Positions 50,522-61,251 of a stretch of DNA of 64,000 bases are shown one piece after another. Below the pieces are notes generated by a model. That model had not been told where the DNA came from. It did no database searches and was given only the letters and a program-made list of their open reading frames with translations. The stretch lies in the NCBI RefSeq assembly GCF_000702265.1, contig NZ_KL370880.1:617149-681148 (forward strand), in the 5' to 3' direction. Source of the stretch: Butyrivibrio sp. NC2002. Lineage in GTDB: Bacteria; Bacillota; Clostridia; Lachnospirales; Lachnospiraceae. The first letter of the stretch is position 1. Each line of letters starts with the position of its first letter. A program made the position numbers and the translations under genes.

Positions 50522-50614
50522 TATTATAAATTTGTAAAAAGACTATTAAACCGCGCACAATCAGTTTTTAGGTGGTATATTGAGGACATGACGACTTTTG
50601 AAAGGAGTATCGCT

Positions 50615-52642
50615 ATGCCTCAGAAAAAAACATCTAAGGGTACAAGCGGCAAACCGCGCGGTTTTAAATCTATGCAGGCTGAAATGCTTGCAATCATCGT
50701 ACCTATCGTTACAGCTCTTGTAATAGTGCTGATCACAGTATCATATAATGTCTCCAAAAATATGATAAAACAATCATCAGAAGAGCTTCTGCAGTCCTCC
50801 GTTGCAAGCCAGGCTTCCAAGATAAAAGACTGGGTTGATCAGAACCTGGGGACTCTTTCTTCAATAAAACAGACGGTAGAACGTTCAAACTTTACGGATG
50901 CTGATATCCAGAACGTGCTTGACGGCTTCTATGGCTATGACACCGATTTTCCTGAGGGCATATATATAGCATCTGCCGATGGAAAAACATATAAGGCTTC
51001 GGATTCTGAAAAAATCATGACGGATTTTCAGAATGCTGAGTGGTATAAGCATGGTCTAACAACGGTAAATATGTCTATTACCACGCCTTACCAGGATGCT
51101 GACGGGGCCAAGATCATAAGTGCGACAGGTATGCTCGTTGAGGATAGTGATACAGTAAGGGTTATCGGTGCGGACATGTCACTTGATGCTGTTACGATTA
51201 TCGTTAATTCTTCTATCAGCATGGAAGGTGCTACATCGTTCCTTGTTGACAGCAATGATATGGCAATCCTTGCTCACAGAGATAATGCACTTCTTGGAAC
51301 AACTATCGGTTCCGACGGATCAAAGTTCATGTCGAAAGTAGCTGATAAATTAAATGCACGTCAATATGACCTTTTCGAGATAGAAGGCAATATGACCTGC
51401 ATAAAAGAAGTTGGTTCTACAGGATGGATCCTTGTTTCATATATTCCGGACAGCATTATCTTTGCCGATTCCAATAAGCTGGGAAATCTGATGCTTATAA
51501 TCGGTGTTATTTCGGTCGTTCTTCTTGCGTTTGTACTTTCAAAGATCATCAAATATCTTGTTAAACCTATTGCAGGTCTTACCAAGAATATTACCGATAT
51601 GTCATCCGGTGACTTTACTATTAAGATCGATAACAAAGGCCAGGATGAGATCGCAGTTATGGGCAGATCCCTTGACAGCTTTTCCGGTTCTATGCGCCAC
51701 ATGATAGCAGATATCAGGCAGGCTGCGGATGACTTAAGTGAACAGTCAGAGACAAGTAGTGATGTTGCCAATAACATGTATGAAGCAGCCAAGATCCAGG
51801 GACAATCAATGACACAGCTCAAAGATACGGTTAATCAGCTCTCTGAGTCTGTCAATGAAATCGCCGGCAACGCTACTGTTCTTGCAAATGTTGTTTCCGA
51901 TACAAGAGAAAAAGGTACTGAGGCTGATGAAAAGATCAAGCAGACTGTAGAAGTCTCTATCAAAGCTAAGAGAGAGATGGAAGAAGTTGGATCTGCTATG
52001 GATAAGATCCTTGAAAACATGAATAATCTACAGGAAGCTATCAACAAGGTTGGTAAGTCTTCTGAGGAAATTACCGAAATCATCGGACTTATCGGTGAGA
52101 TCGCTGATGAGACAAACCTCCTTTCACTTAATGCTTCGATTGAGGCTGCACGCGCCGGTGAGGCAGGAAAAGGCTTCGCGGTTGTTGCATCTCAGATCGG
52201 AAAACTTGCAGCTACAAGTACTGAGTCGGTTAATACTATCGGAGGTCTTATCGAACAGGTTAGAGATCTTGTTGCAGATGCCGTTGCACAGGCCAACAAC
52301 AGTGCAAAGAATATCGATGAAAGCAGTGCATCGATTAAGGGATCTGTTGATACCTTTGATGAGATTTACAACAATATTCAGGAAACTAACGTCCTCATTA
52401 AAGAGTTCCTCACTAAAATTGAGGAAGTCGACAGAGTTGCAACTAACGTTGCGGCAGTTTCCGAAGAGCAGGCGGCAAGCTCACAGGAAATCCTTGCTAC
52501 ATCTGAGACTATGGTTGAGCAGGCAGATAATATTACTGAAAACAGTCAGAAGGTTGCTGATGACTCTACAAATCTTGCAAAGACTTCCGAGAGTCTGTCT
52601 GAGCATATGAGTAAATTTAACATAGAAAGTGAGGAGGACTGA
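50615..52642 (+). CDS. Methyl-accepting chemotaxis protein paired with a binding protein
   Basis: About 675 residues: membrane helix (about 28-50), outside Cache-like domain (50-290), second helix (about 292-315), HAMP ([18 protein letters not shown]) and a cytoplasmic signalling coiled coil with tip [20 protein letters not shown] near residue 503. ATG 50615 is selected by AAAGGAG at 50599-50605; the open frame extends upstream without a usable start. The binding lipoprotein gene starts five bases after its stop, so the two are one unit, probably for taste of a sugar. Confidence 0.93.
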   Translation: MPQKKTSKGTSGKPRGFKSMQAEMLAIIVPIVTALVIVLITVSYNVSKNMIKQSSEELLQSSVASQASKIKDWVDQNLGTLSSIKQTVERSNFTDADIQNVLDGFYGYDTDFPEGIYIASADGKTYKASDSEKIMTDFQNAEWYKHGLTTVNMSITTPYQDADGAKIISATGMLVEDSDTVRVIGADMSLDAVTIIVNSSISMEGATSFLVDSNDMAILAHRDNALLGTTIGSDGSKFMSKVADKLNARQYDLFEIEGNMTCIKEVGSTGWILVSYIPDSIIFADSNKLGNLMLIIGVISVVLLAFVLSKIIKYLVKPIAGLTKNITDMSSGDFTIKIDNKGQDEIAVMGRSLDSFSGSMRHMIADIRQAADDLSEQSETSSDVANNMYEAAKIQGQSMTQLKDTVNQLSESVNEIAGNATVLANVVSDTREKGTEADEKIKQTVEVSIKAKREMEEVGSAMDKILENMNNLQEAINKVGKSSEEITEIIGLIGEIADETNLLSLNASIEAARAGEAGKGFAVVASQIGKLAATSTESVNTIGGLIEQVRDLVADAVAQANNSAKNIDESSASIKGSVDTFDEIYNNIQETNVLIKEFLTKIEEVDRVATNVAAVSEEQAASSQEILATSETMVEQADNITENSQKVADDSTNLAKTSESLSEHMSKFNIESEED

Positions 52643-52647
52643 GAATC

Positions 52648-53616
52648 ATGAAGAAAATAGTTTCCTTTGCTTTGATACTGGTTATGTGTGCGGTGCTCGT
52701 AGGAGGCTGTGGCTCCAAGAATTCTTCAAGCTCCGGAGGCTCGGCAAAACTATATCTGTCATATACAAAAGATGACTTCAGACAGGCATTTGCAGATGCA
52801 GCAATTGCGGAAGCAGGTAACAGCGGAGTTACGATTGTAGCTAATGCGGAGGACGATACTGTTGAAAAACAGGTTGAGTCAATTAAAAATGCAGTAGCTG
52901 ACGGATGTACTGCAATCTTGTGTATTCCTGTCAATTCTGCAACAGCGCAGCAGCTTGAAGTTGCAGCAAACGGTGTGCCGATCATTTTTTGCAATTCAAA
53001 ACCCGATGCAGAATACATGAAAGCAAACAAGTACATTTATGTTGGATCAAGTGAGGAGCAGGCAGGACAGTTCCAGGCTGAAAAGCTGATGGCTCTTTAC
53101 CCTTCAAAGAAGGAATTCAACATAGTAATGTTCAAGGGCGTAAAAGACCATTCGGGAACAGTGGGACGCCAAAACGGTTTCAAGAACACGATGAAAGCAA
53201 ATGGCATAAATGTAAATTATGTCTTTGAAGATTATGCTGACTGGTCAGGAGAAATTGCTGTAGAGAAGTTTAAGCAGTTTTTGAAGACAGGACAGGCATA
53301 TGATGCTGTAGTTTGTCACAACGATACAATGGCAGTAGCTGTAGCGGATTATATGATGGAAAATGGCATAAGCACAGATGACATTCCTGTATTTGGAGTT
53401 GATGCAACTGCGGATGGTCTTGCTTCAATTGATAAAGGCGGACTTACATTTACAGTTTATCAGTCTGCCAAAGGTCAGGGAATTGCAGCTGTTCAGGCTG
53501 GAGTACTTATGAGTAAAGGGCAGCCTGTAGGCTCTATTGATGGAGCTGATGAGAGTGAAACATATATTTATGTTCCTTTCGAAGCAGTAGATAAAGGTAA
53601 TTACAAGAATTACTGA
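52648..53616 (+). CDS. Ribose/galactose-type sugar-binding lipoprotein
   Basis: A 322-residue type I periplasmic-binding-fold protein (PBP type 4). The signal peptide ends in the lipobox LVGGC; KNAVADGCTAILCIPVN, HSGTVGRQNGFKNTM, VCHNDTMAVAVADYM and PVFGVDATADG are fold signatures. No ABC transporter gene is near and it directly follows a chemoreceptor gene (5-base gap, GGAGGAC ribosome binding site inside the receptor's end), so it likely presents a sugar to that receptor. Confidence 0.9.
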   Translation: MKKIVSFALILVMCAVLVGGCGSKNSSSSGGSAKLYLSYTKDDFRQAFADAAIAEAGNSGVTIVANAEDDTVEKQVESIKNAVADGCTAILCIPVNSATAQQLEVAANGVPIIFCNSKPDAEYMKANKYIYVGSSEEQAGQFQAEKLMALYPSKKEFNIVMFKGVKDHSGTVGRQNGFKNTMKANGINVNYVFEDYADWSGEIAVEKFKQFLKTGQAYDAVVCHNDTMAVAVADYMMENGISTDDIPVFGVDATADGLASIDKGGLTFTVYQSAKGQGIAAVQAGVLMSKGQPVGSIDGADESETYIYVPFEAVDKGNYKNY

Positions 53617-53640
53617 TAGTAACTTATTAGATGTAAAAGG

Positions 53641-53684
53641 ACTGCGGGCAATGATCATACGCGTCATTGTACCGCAGTTTTTTC
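53641..53684 (+). terminator. Terminator after the chemoreceptor pair
   Basis: ACTGCGG (53641-53647) pairs with CCGCAGT (53672-53678), with an inner CAATGA/TCATTG stem, then a T run. Confidence 0.85.
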
Positions 53685-53795
53685 TTACATTAGCCATGAC
53701 TTTGTATAAAAAACACTCCGCGTACTATTGTGTTTGTGGTATCATCTTTTTTGATGTAAAATCCATTTTTTATTTAATAAACAAGGTAGGAACTT

Positions 53796-56141
53796 ATGAC
53801 TATAAAAGATTTAAAAGTCGGGCAATCAGCACGAATAGACAGTGTCGGAGGCGAAGGCGCACTAAGGCAGCACTTTTTGGATATGGGTGTTATCCCGGGG
53901 GCTGAGGTGATGCTTGTTAAACTTGCACCTCTTGGTGATCCTATGGAGCTTAGGATACACGGATACGAACTCACACTCAGGCTCTCTGATGCCGAGAAGA
54001 TAGAGGCTACTTTAATCGACAGTATCAGTGAAGAAGAGATTATTCCGAAAAAAAAGCCGGAGATAGAGCATCCCGGACTTGGTGAAGAGGGCAAATATCA
54101 CCCGAAGGGAAGCGGCAATCCCCTTCCGGATGATGAACTACTTACTTTCGCCCTTGTCGGAAATCAGAACTGCGGAAAGACCACACTTTTTAATCAGCTC
54201 ACAGGATCGAATCAGCATGTGGGTAATTTCCCCGGCGTTACCGTCGACAGAAAAGACGGCGAGATAAAAGGAAAATACAAGACACTTATCACAGATCTTC
54301 CGGGCATATATTCCATGTCTCCATATTCAAGTGAAGAGCTTGTCAGCAGAGATTTTGTTTTAAAAGAAAAACCAAGAGCGATCATAAACATAGTAGATGC
54401 GACCAATATTGAGAGAAATCTATACCTTACGATGCAGCTTCTTGAGATGAATATCCCTGTTGTTGTAGCGCTGAACATGATGGATGAACTTAGAGGAAAC
54501 GGCGGATCTGTAGACATCAACAGATTTGAAAAAATGCTCGGTGTTCCGGTTGTCCCGATCTCAGCTGCCAAAAACGAAGGTATAGATGAGCTTGTAGATC
54601 ATGCTATCCACATAGCGCATTTCCAGGAAAAACCGCAGATAGATGATTTCTGTGATGTAAACGATCATGGCGGAGCAGTCCACAGATGTATACATGCCGT
54701 GATCCATCTGATAGAGGATCATGCTCAGAGAGCGGGTATTCCTGTCAGATTCGCTGCAAGTAAAGTTATAGAGGGTGATGAGAGGATTCTCAAAAGACTT
54801 GACCTTGACGATAACGAGACCAGAACTTTCGAACATATCACCAGGCAGATGGAAAAAGAGAGAAATCTGGATAGAAGCGCAGCCATCGCAGATATGAGAT
54901 TTTCATTTATAAAAAAAATCTGTGATGAGTGCGTTGTTAAGCCTCATGAAAGCAAAGAACACATAAGAAGTCAGAAGATCGACAAATGGCTTACAGGAAA
55001 ATACACGGCAATCCCGATTTTTGTAATAGTAATGATGCTGGTGTTCTATCTTACATTTAATGTAATAGGTGCATTTTTGCAGGACCTTCTTGCGATGGGA
55101 ATAGACGGGCTAAAGCAGCTGACAGATATGGGCCTTCAAAAAGCCGGTGTAAATGCAGTTGTACACGGCCTTGTTATAGATGGCATATTTGAAGGCGTGG
55201 GCAGTGTCCTTAGCTTCCTCCCGATAATAGTGACGATGTTCTTTTTCTTATCACTTCTTGAAGATAGCGGATATATTGCGAGAGTAGCATTCTTTATGGA
55301 TAAGATGCTAAGAAGGATAGGACTTTCTGGAAGAAGTATTGTCCCGATGCTCATAGGCTTTGGCTGCACGGTTCCTGCTGTTATGTCCACAAGGACTCTT
55401 CCAAGTGACAGAGACAGGAAGATGACAATACTTCTTACTCCGTTTATGAGCTGCACTGCAAAACTCCCGATTTATACATTTTTTGTGGCTGCATTTTTCC
55501 CAAATACGGGATGGATAGTAATTACTTCGCTTTATTTTGGCGGGATCTTGCTTGGAGTTCTCGCGGCGCTCTTTTACAAAAAGTTCCTGTTTAAGGGCGA
55601 GGCTGTTCCGTTCGTTATGGAACTTCCAAACTACAGAATGCCAAGCGCACGCAATGTAATGCAGCTTTTGTGGGAAAAAGCCAAAGACTTTTTGCAGAAG
55701 GCATTTACGGTTATTTTTGTAGCAACAGTGATAGTATGGTTCTTGCAGACATTTGATTTTCACTTCGATGTTGTTAAGGATGCAAAAAATAGCATACTTG
55801 CCACAATATCCGGCATACTTGTTCCTTTGTTTGTACCTGTTGGACTTGGGGACTGGAGAATATGCACATCACTTATATCAGGATTTATGGCAAAGGAAAG
55901 TGTTGTTTCGGTATTGGAAGTTCTATTTGGAGATGTAGGCGCTGAGGCTTATCTTTCGACAGCATCAGCACTTAGCCTGCTTGTGTTCTCGCTTCTGTAC
56001 ACGCCATGTGTTGCTGCGATAGCATCCATTAAAAGAGAGATGGGAAGGAAATGGGCTGCTGCAGTAGTATTATGGCAGTGCTTTGTGGCCTGGGTCGCAG
56101 CATTTGTTGTTTATCTTGTGGCGGTAAATATTCTTAAGTGA
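53796..56141 (+). CDS. feoB: FeoA-FeoB fusion, ferrous iron transporter
   Basis: A 781-residue membrane transporter for ferrous iron. Residues 1-75 form a FeoA (SH3-like) domain (IDSVGGEGALRQHFLDMGV). After an acidic linker comes the GTPase (LVGNQNCGKTTLFNQL near 122, VTVDRKDG, DLPGIYS, NMMDEL) and then the gate/core membrane region (LEDSGYIARVAFFMDK, GFGCTVPAVMSTRTL, LTPFMSCTAKLPIY, FMAKESVVSVLEVLFG). FeoA and FeoB are usually separate genes, though fusions exist in clostridia. No clear Fur box was identified. Confidence 0.95.
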   Translation: MTIKDLKVGQSARIDSVGGEGALRQHFLDMGVIPGAEVMLVKLAPLGDPMELRIHGYELTLRLSDAEKIEATLIDSISEEEIIPKKKPEIEHPGLGEEGKYHPKGSGNPLPDDELLTFALVGNQNCGKTTLFNQLTGSNQHVGNFPGVTVDRKDGEIKGKYKTLITDLPGIYSMSPYSSEELVSRDFVLKEKPRAIINIVDATNIERNLYLTMQLLEMNIPVVVALNMMDELRGNGGSVDINRFEKMLGVPVVPISAAKNEGIDELVDHAIHIAHFQEKPQIDDFCDVNDHGGAVHRCIHAVIHLIEDHAQRAGIPVRFAASKVIEGDERILKRLDLDDNETRTFEHITRQMEKERNLDRSAAIADMRFSFIKKICDECVVKPHESKEHIRSQKIDKWLTGKYTAIPIFVIVMMLVFYLTFNVIGAFLQDLLAMGIDGLKQLTDMGLQKAGVNAVVHGLVIDGIFEGVGSVLSFLPIIVTMFFFLSLLEDSGYIARVAFFMDKMLRRIGLSGRSIVPMLIGFGCTVPAVMSTRTLPSDRDRKMTILLTPFMSCTAKLPIYTFFVAAFFPNTGWIVITSLYFGGILLGVLAALFYKKFLFKGEAVPFVMELPNYRMPSARNVMQLLWEKAKDFLQKAFTVIFVATVIVWFLQTFDFHFDVVKDAKNSILATISGILVPLFVPVGLGDWRICTSLISGFMAKESVVSVLEVLFGDVGAEAYLSTASALSLLVFSLLYTPCVAAIASIKREMGRKWAAAVVLWQCFVAWVAAFVVYLVAVNILK

Positions 56142-56211
56142 TCTGTCACACATCAAGAGACTATGCACCCGGTAAGGGGCAAATTCATTAAAAAGAATTA
56201 TTGTAAGTTTA

Positions 56212-56240
56212 GGGCATATAGGAAACTATATGTCCTTTTT
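56212..56240 (+). terminator. Terminator after feoB
   Basis: GGGCATATAG pairs with CTATATGTCC (one G-T pair) over a GAAA loop, followed by five T. Confidence 0.85.
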
Positions 56241-56253
56241 ATTTATTATGTGA

Positions 56254-56282
56254 TTGACAAATGGGAATTAATCGGATACTAT
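56254..56282 (+). promoter_or_regulatory. Promoter of the fatty acid synthesis operon
   Basis: TTGACA (56254-56259), 17-base spacer, TACTAT (56277-56282), 51 bases ahead of acpP. An inverted repeat TAAATT (56290-56295) and AATTTA (56306-56311) lies at the likely transcription start and could bind a regulator, though it does not match the FapR or FabT operators I know. Confidence 0.75.
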
Positions 56283-56332
56283 TTCAAAGTAAATTAGTTA
56301 AATAGAATTTAATTAAAAAGGAGATAACTAAA

Positions 56333-56560
56333 ATGAGTTTAGATGAAATCAAAGTAATAATCGCAGAGACACTTGGAGTTGATGAGAGCGAAGTAACACC
56401 TGAGGCAAATCTTATTGATGATCTCGGAGCGGACTCACTTGCTATAGTTGAGCTTCATATGGAAATCGAGGAAAAGACAGGGATCAAGATTCCTGATGAA
56501 GCTATCACAGATCTTCATACAGTTCAGGATGTACTTAATGCCATCGCTGCAAATAAATAA
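56333..56560 (+). CDS. acpP: Acyl carrier protein
   Basis: A 75-residue acidic four-helix protein with [14 protein letters not shown], in which the serine receives 4'-phosphopantetheine. It carries the growing acyl chain through all steps encoded downstream. Strong AAGGAG precedes the ATG. First gene of the operon. Confidence 0.96.
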   Translation: MSLDEIKVIIAETLGVDESEVTPEANLIDDLGADSLAIVELHMEIEEKTGIKIPDEAITDLHTVQDVLNAIAANK

Positions 56561-56610
56561 ATTTGCAAAATGATGTGTGTGCTTTTATTAAGCGCAGCAG
56601 GAGGAACGTA

Positions 56611-57462
56611 ATGGTACCTATACTTAACAAAATGGCTTTTTCAACCAAGGTCCGCAAAGAGGCAAGCGAAGCTTTTTTGAAAAATGATAAGGACTCAGCT
56701 TTTGCTACCTGTAAGGCCTGCGGAAGAAGAGCCCTTAAAAAGGATTGGAAGGACAACTACTATGTATGTCCTGTTTGCGGCAAGTATAAAAATATCGGGG
56801 CGTATTACAGATTGTCTCTGATCATGGATCAAGGAAGTGTACAGGAGCTAAATGCCGATCTTACTGCAAGCGATCCGATGGATTTTCCGGAATACAAGGA
56901 AAAGATTAGTAAGCAGAAAAATGAAACCGGGCTTTTGGAAGCTGCAGTAACTGTGATAGGAAAAATAGGTGGCCACAAGGCATGCGTGATTGTTCTGGAC
57001 AGCAGATTTTTCATGGGAAGTATGAGCAGCATTGTTGGAGAAAAAGTTACCAGAGCCGTTGAGTACGCAACACAAAAGCACCTTCCTCTTATTATTTTTT
57101 CAGCGAGCGGCGGAGCCAGAATGCAGGAGGGAATCTACTCACTTATGCAGATGGCCAAAACCGCGGCAGCGATAGAAGAGTTCAGTGCTCAGGGCGGCCT
57201 GTATATAAGCTACTTAACGCACCCCACGACAGGAGGCGTGACCGCAAGCTTTGCTTCTCTTGGAGATATTACACTTGCAGAGCCCGGAGCGCTCATAGGT
57301 TTTGCAGGACCAAGGGTTATAGAACAGACAATCCACAAGAAGCTTCCGAAGGGCTTTCAGAGGAGCGAATATCTCGAATCACATGGCTTTGTGGACATGA
57401 TAGTTGAGCGAAAAGACATGAAGGATACGCTTATTAAGCTTATAAAGCTGCATCAGAAATAG
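56611..57462 (+). CDS. accD: Acetyl-CoA carboxylase carboxyltransferase beta subunit
   Basis: About 283 residues with the N-terminal zinc ribbon (CKACGRR and CPVCGKY) and the crotonase-like core ([47 protein letters not shown]). With AccA it transfers CO2 from biotin to acetyl-CoA, making malonyl-CoA. ATG 56611 is set by AGGAGG at 56599-56604; an earlier in-frame codon is unlikely. accA follows after 8 bases. Confidence 0.95.
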   Translation: MVPILNKMAFSTKVRKEASEAFLKNDKDSAFATCKACGRRALKKDWKDNYYVCPVCGKYKNIGAYYRLSLIMDQGSVQELNADLTASDPMDFPEYKEKISKQKNETGLLEAAVTVIGKIGGHKACVIVLDSRFFMGSMSSIVGEKVTRAVEYATQKHLPLIIFSASGGARMQEGIYSLMQMAKTAAAIEEFSAQGGLYISYLTHPTTGGVTASFASLGDITLAEPGALIGFAGPRVIEQTIHKKLPKGFQRSEYLESHGFVDMIVERKDMKDTLIKLIKLHQK

Positions 57463-57470
57463 GGGGACCT

Positions 57471-58475
57471 ATGATAGAAACAATGTTAAAGAAGATTGAA
57501 GAGCTTGACTTACAGATAGATACCTTGAAGAGCAAAGCTGCCAAAACGACAGGAAAGCTTGTAAAGGAGACTATTAAGAGCAAGGAAGTTCTTGAAGAAA
57601 CTGAGGATGATTATTCCAAGTGGGGTGAGTATCAAAGGAAGATAGATGAACTTAGCCACATGCGTGAGTACTTCCTTAGAAGCTGTGAAAAGCTTTCACC
57701 GGATGAAAAGGTGTTTCTTGCAAGACATAGCGACAGACCTCATATTGAGGACTTTATTGACGGACTTTTTACTGATTTTTTTGAACAAAAAGGTGACCAT
57801 CTTTTTGATGAAGATAAGAGCATATATGGCGGCATAGCTAGATTTCATGGAATACCTGTAACTGTCATTGGACACAGAAAAGGTCATACGGTTCAGGAAA
57901 ATATGGAATACAACTTTGGTATGCCGTGTCCTGAAGGTTACAGAAAAGCGCTTCGTCTGATGAATCAGGCAGAGAAATTCGGAAGACCCATAATTACTTT
58001 TATTGATACACCGGGAGCATATCCCGGAATGGAAGCCGAGGAACACGGTCAGGGTGAGGCTATAGCAGTAAATCTTGCAAAAATGAGCCAGTTCCATGTT
58101 CCTGTTATATCAGTAGTTACGGGAGAGGGAAATTCCGGAGGTGCTCTTGCAATAGGCGTTGCAAACAGAGTTTTGATGCTGGAAAATGCAGTTTATTCAA
58201 TCTTAAGTCCTGAAGGATTCGCAAGTATTTTGTGGAAAGATTCTGCAAGACATAAAGAAGCATGTAAGCTAATGAAACTTACTGCGGACGACCTTAAGGA
58301 AGCAGGAGTGTGCGATGAGGTGATAAGAGAGCCACTTGGCGGTGCGCAAAGAGATTACAGACTTGTGATGAAAAACATAGATGCAGTTCTCTACAAGCAC
58401 CTCAAGGAATTAGAGGCTATGTCTCCTCAGGAAGTAAAGACTGACAGACAGATGAAATACAGAAAGATTGGATAA
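57471..58475 (+). CDS. accA: Acetyl-CoA carboxylase carboxyltransferase alpha subunit
   Basis: A 334-residue partner of Acc[59 protein letters not shown] and [16 protein letters not shown] are family-diagnostic. The biotin carrier (accB) and biotin carboxylase (accC), usually in the same operon, are not in this window. Confidence 0.96.
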   Translation: MIETMLKKIEELDLQIDTLKSKAAKTTGKLVKETIKSKEVLEETEDDYSKWGEYQRKIDELSHMREYFLRSCEKLSPDEKVFLARHSDRPHIEDFIDGLFTDFFEQKGDHLFDEDKSIYGGIARFHGIPVTVIGHRKGHTVQENMEYNFGMPCPEGYRKALRLMNQAEKFGRPIITFIDTPGAYPGMEAEEHGQGEAIAVNLAKMSQFHVPVISVVTGEGNSGGALAIGVANRVLMLENAVYSILSPEGFASILWKDSARHKEACKLMKLTADDLKEAGVCDEVIREPLGGAQRDYRLVMKNIDAVLYKHLKELEAMSPQEVKTDRQMKYRKIG

Positions 58476-58478
58476 GCT

Positions 58479-59429
58479 ATGAAAAATATTGAAATCATCG
58501 GATGTGGAATGGCAAAAGCGGGGAAAGTGGTATCCAATGATGATCTCTCGAAAATTGTAGAAACAAATGATGAGTGGATAAGCACCAGAACCGGAATACG
58601 AAACAGACGATTTTGCACAGAAGATGAAGACGCATACACACTGGCTTTTGATGCTGCAGATAATGCTATAGAAGATGCAGGTATCGATAAAGCTGACATA
58701 GGCTGCCTGATATGTGCAACCATATCAGGTGAGTACATTACACCCAGTATGGCATGCGTGATACAAAAAAGGCTCGGCCTAAGAGAAGACATTCCGGTAC
58801 TTGATGTTAATGCAGCCTGCAGTGGATTTATATATGCAATTGAAGTTGCAAGAGGTTTGCTAAACGGAAACGGAGAAAAGTACGGACTTGTCATAGGCTG
58901 CGAGCAGCTCTCAAAGCTTCTTGATATGACAGACAGAAGTACCTGCGTGCTCTTTGGAGACGGGGCAGGCGCTGCAATAGTCAAACTGACTGAAGGCGGA
59001 CTTTATGAGTCTTTTCTTGGCGCACGCGGAGGCTACGAGATAACAGTTGAAGGCGCAGGTCCTGTGAGAAGCAAGATCAGCATGGAAGGGCAGGAGGTAT
59101 TTAAGTTTGCCACCTTCGCAATTCCCAAATGCGTAAATGCGCTGTTTGAAAAATCAAAGCTAACCATAGAGGATGTGGATCAGATAGTGTGTCATCAGGC
59201 TAACGAGAGGATCATTGATCACTGCGTAAGAAAGATGAAGGCTGATCCATCAAAGTTTTACAAGAACATGGACAAATACGGAAACACAAGCGCAGCTTCG
59301 GTTCCGATGGCACTGTGTGAACTAAAGCAGATGGGAAAAGTGCAGGCAGGAAGTAAGGTCATGCTTGTCGGGTTTGGCGGTGGCCTTACCTGGGCAGGAG
59401 TACTACTGCGTTTGGGAGATAGATCATGA
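58479..59429 (+). CDS. fabH: Beta-ketoacyl-ACP synthase III
   Basis: A 316-residue condensing enzyme that starts fatty acid synthesis by joining acyl-CoA to malonyl-ACP. The Cys-His-Asn triad is visible in VNAACSGFIYA (near 112), CHQANERI (near 240) and YGNTSAASVP (near 269). The stop overlaps fabK by four bases. Confidence 0.95.
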   Translation: MKNIEIIGCGMAKAGKVVSNDDLSKIVETNDEWISTRTGIRNRRFCTEDEDAYTLAFDAADNAIEDAGIDKADIGCLICATISGEYITPSMACVIQKRLGLREDIPVLDVNAACSGFIYAIEVARGLLNGNGEKYGLVIGCEQLSKLLDMTDRSTCVLFGDGAGAAIVKLTEGGLYESFLGARGGYEITVEGAGPVRSKISMEGQEVFKFATFAIPKCVNALFEKSKLTIEDVDQIVCHQANERIIDHCVRKMKADPSKFYKNMDKYGNTSAASVPMALCELKQMGKVQAGSKVMLVGFGGGLTWAGVLLRLGDRS

Positions 59430-60322
59430 AAAAATTAAACGAAATATTAGGTACTGAATTTCCTATAATTCAGGGCGGTATGGCCAATATCGCAACAGGA
59501 AGCTTTGCTGCGGCCTGCTCAAATGCAGGAGCTCTGGGCCTTATAGGTGTTGGCGGAATGAATCCCCAAATGCTTAGGGATGAAATAAGAATATGCCGCG
59601 AAAAAACAGACAAGCCTTTTGGCGTAAACATAATGCTCATGCACCCGGATGCAGATGAGTTTGCGGACATAGTCGTAGAGGAAAAAATAAAGGTAGTGAC
59701 AACAGGAGCAGGAAATCCTGCTAAGTACATGGATAAATGGAAGGCAGCGGGGATCAAGGTTATCCCTGTAGTTGCAGCTCCTATCCTTGCCAGGCTCCTT
59801 GAAAAAGCAGGAGCAGATGCGGTAATAGCAGAGGGCTGTGAAAGCGGAGGACATGTGGGAGAGATGACCACGATGACACTTGTTCCGCAGACGGTGGATG
59901 CGGTTGATATTCCTGTAATTGCTGCAGGAGGAATTGCAGATAGCAGGCAGGTTAGAGCTGCTTATGCACTTGGTGCCTGCGGAGTTCAGGTCGGAACATG
60001 CCTTCTTGCAAGCATAGAGTGTCCGATCCATGAAAATTATAAAAAAGCAGTTATCAAGGCAAAGGGAACAGATGCGATAGTTACCGGAAGAATAGGAGGT
60101 ACTCCCGTACGTATCCTTAAAAACAAGATGAGCCGTGAGTATCTGAAAAAAGAAAAGACAGGAGCATCTCTTGAGGAACTGGAGAAGTACACACTTGGAA
60201 GTTTACGGAGAGCTGTTTTTGAAGGAGATGTTGATACAGGCAGTCTGATGGCGGGACAGACCTGCGGACAGGTAAATGAGATCAGACCACTTCGAGAGAT
60301 ATTTGAGGAGCTTATGAAATGA
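59426..60322 (+). CDS. fabK: Enoyl-ACP reductase II (FMN-dependent)
   Basis: A 298-residue FMN-containing TIM-barrel reductase for the last step of each elongation cycle. FPIIQGGMANIATG, GVNIMLMHPDADEFAD, IAEGCESGGHVGEM and PVIAAGGIADSRQVRAAYALG define the NPD-like FabK family. No fabI or fabL is seen, so this is probably the sole enoyl reductase here, which would make the strain tolerant of FabI inhibitors (known for FabK, not shown here). Confidence 0.94.
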   Translation: MKKLNEILGTEFPIIQGGMANIATGSFAAACSNAGALGLIGVGGMNPQMLRDEIRICREKTDKPFGVNIMLMHPDADEFADIVVEEKIKVVTTGAGNPAKYMDKWKAAGIKVIPVVAAPILARLLEKAGADAVIAEGCESGGHVGEMTTMTLVPQTVDAVDIPVIAAGGIADSRQVRAAYALGACGVQVGTCLLASIECPIHENYKKAVIKAKGTDAIVTGRIGGTPVRILKNKMSREYLKKEKTGASLEELEKYTLGSLRRAVFEGDVDTGSLMAGQTCGQVNEIRPLREIFEELMK

Positions 60323-61251
60323 TGAAAAGAGCATTTTTGTATGCAGGTCAGGGAAGCCAGCATAAGGGAATGGGAGAAGACTTATACAGAAATTATCCAG
60401 AATTCAGAGAGATATTTGACAATGTTTCACTTGATTTTGATTTAAAGAAGATGTGTTTTGAAGATCCCGAGGGAGAGATAAATAGGACCAGATATACTCA
60501 GCCCTGCATGGTCGCTTTTGCCTGCGGTATGACAAAGATCCTTGAAAATAAGGGCATTAAGCCGGATGTCGTGGCAGGTCTCTCTCTTGGTGAATATTCT
60601 GCCCTTTGCGCAGCCGGTGTCTGGGACTATAAAGAGACTGTAAAGCTTGCTGCATTTAGAGGAAATGCGATGACCAAAGCAGCTAAAGACGTTGAAGCAG
60701 GAATGACTGCTGTTATGGGGCTTGACAGAGAAAAACTAAATGTATGCGTTGATAAGGCAAAAGAGCTGGGAGTTGTTTCTATCTGCAATGATAACTGCCC
60801 GGGGCAGCTTGTTCTTGGAGGTGAGAAAAAGGCAGTCGACAAGGCTGCTGAACTTGCAAAGGAGAGCGGCGCAAAAAGATGTGTTCCCCTAAATGTAAGC
60901 GGTCCTTTCCATACGAGCTTTATGAAGAGCGCAGGAGATGAACTTGAAAAATATTTTGAGGATATCAGTTTTGAAAAAGCAAGAATTCCCGTTGTATTTA
61001 ATCTCGTCGGAAGAGAAAAGCATGAGGATGAATCGGTACAGGAACTCTTAAAAGGGCAGGTACAAAACGGCGTCCTTATGACTCAGTCTATAAATTACAT
61101 GCTTGATAAGGGCGTTAAGGAATTTGTAGAGATTGGTCCGGGCAAGGCTCTTTCAGGATTTGTAAAAAGGTGTGCAAAGGAAAAAGGTATAGACGATATT
61201 AAGTGCGTAAGCCTTGAGACTTTTGAGGATGTGGAAAATTATGGAAAATAA
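60319..61251 (+). CDS. fabD: Malonyl-CoA:ACP transacylase
   Basis: A 310-residue transacylase that loads malonyl groups on ACP. YAGQGSQHKGMGEDLY opens the protein, GLSLGEYSAL holds the active serine (near 90) and VSGPFHTSFM the histidine (near 197). Start overlaps fabK by four bases. Confidence 0.95.
   Translation: MMKRAFLYAGQGSQHKGMGEDLYRNYPEFREIFDNVSLDFDLKKMCFEDPEGEINRTRYTQPCMVAFACGMTKILENKGIKPDVVAGLSLGEYSALCAAGVWDYKETVKLAAFRGNAMTKAAKDVEAGMTAVMGLDREKLNVCVDKAKELGVVSICNDNCPGQLVLGGEKKAVDKAAELAKESGAKRCVPLNVSGPFHTSFMKSAGDELEKYFEDISFEKARIPVVFNLVGREKHEDESVQELLKGQVQNGVLMTQSINYMLDKGVKEFVEIGPGKALSGFVKRCAKEKGIDDIKCVSLETFEDVENYGK

Noticed and set aside
59519-60031. Minus-strand frame inside fabK
   Set aside because: fabK is clearly coding on the plus strand; the frame shows no protein family features.
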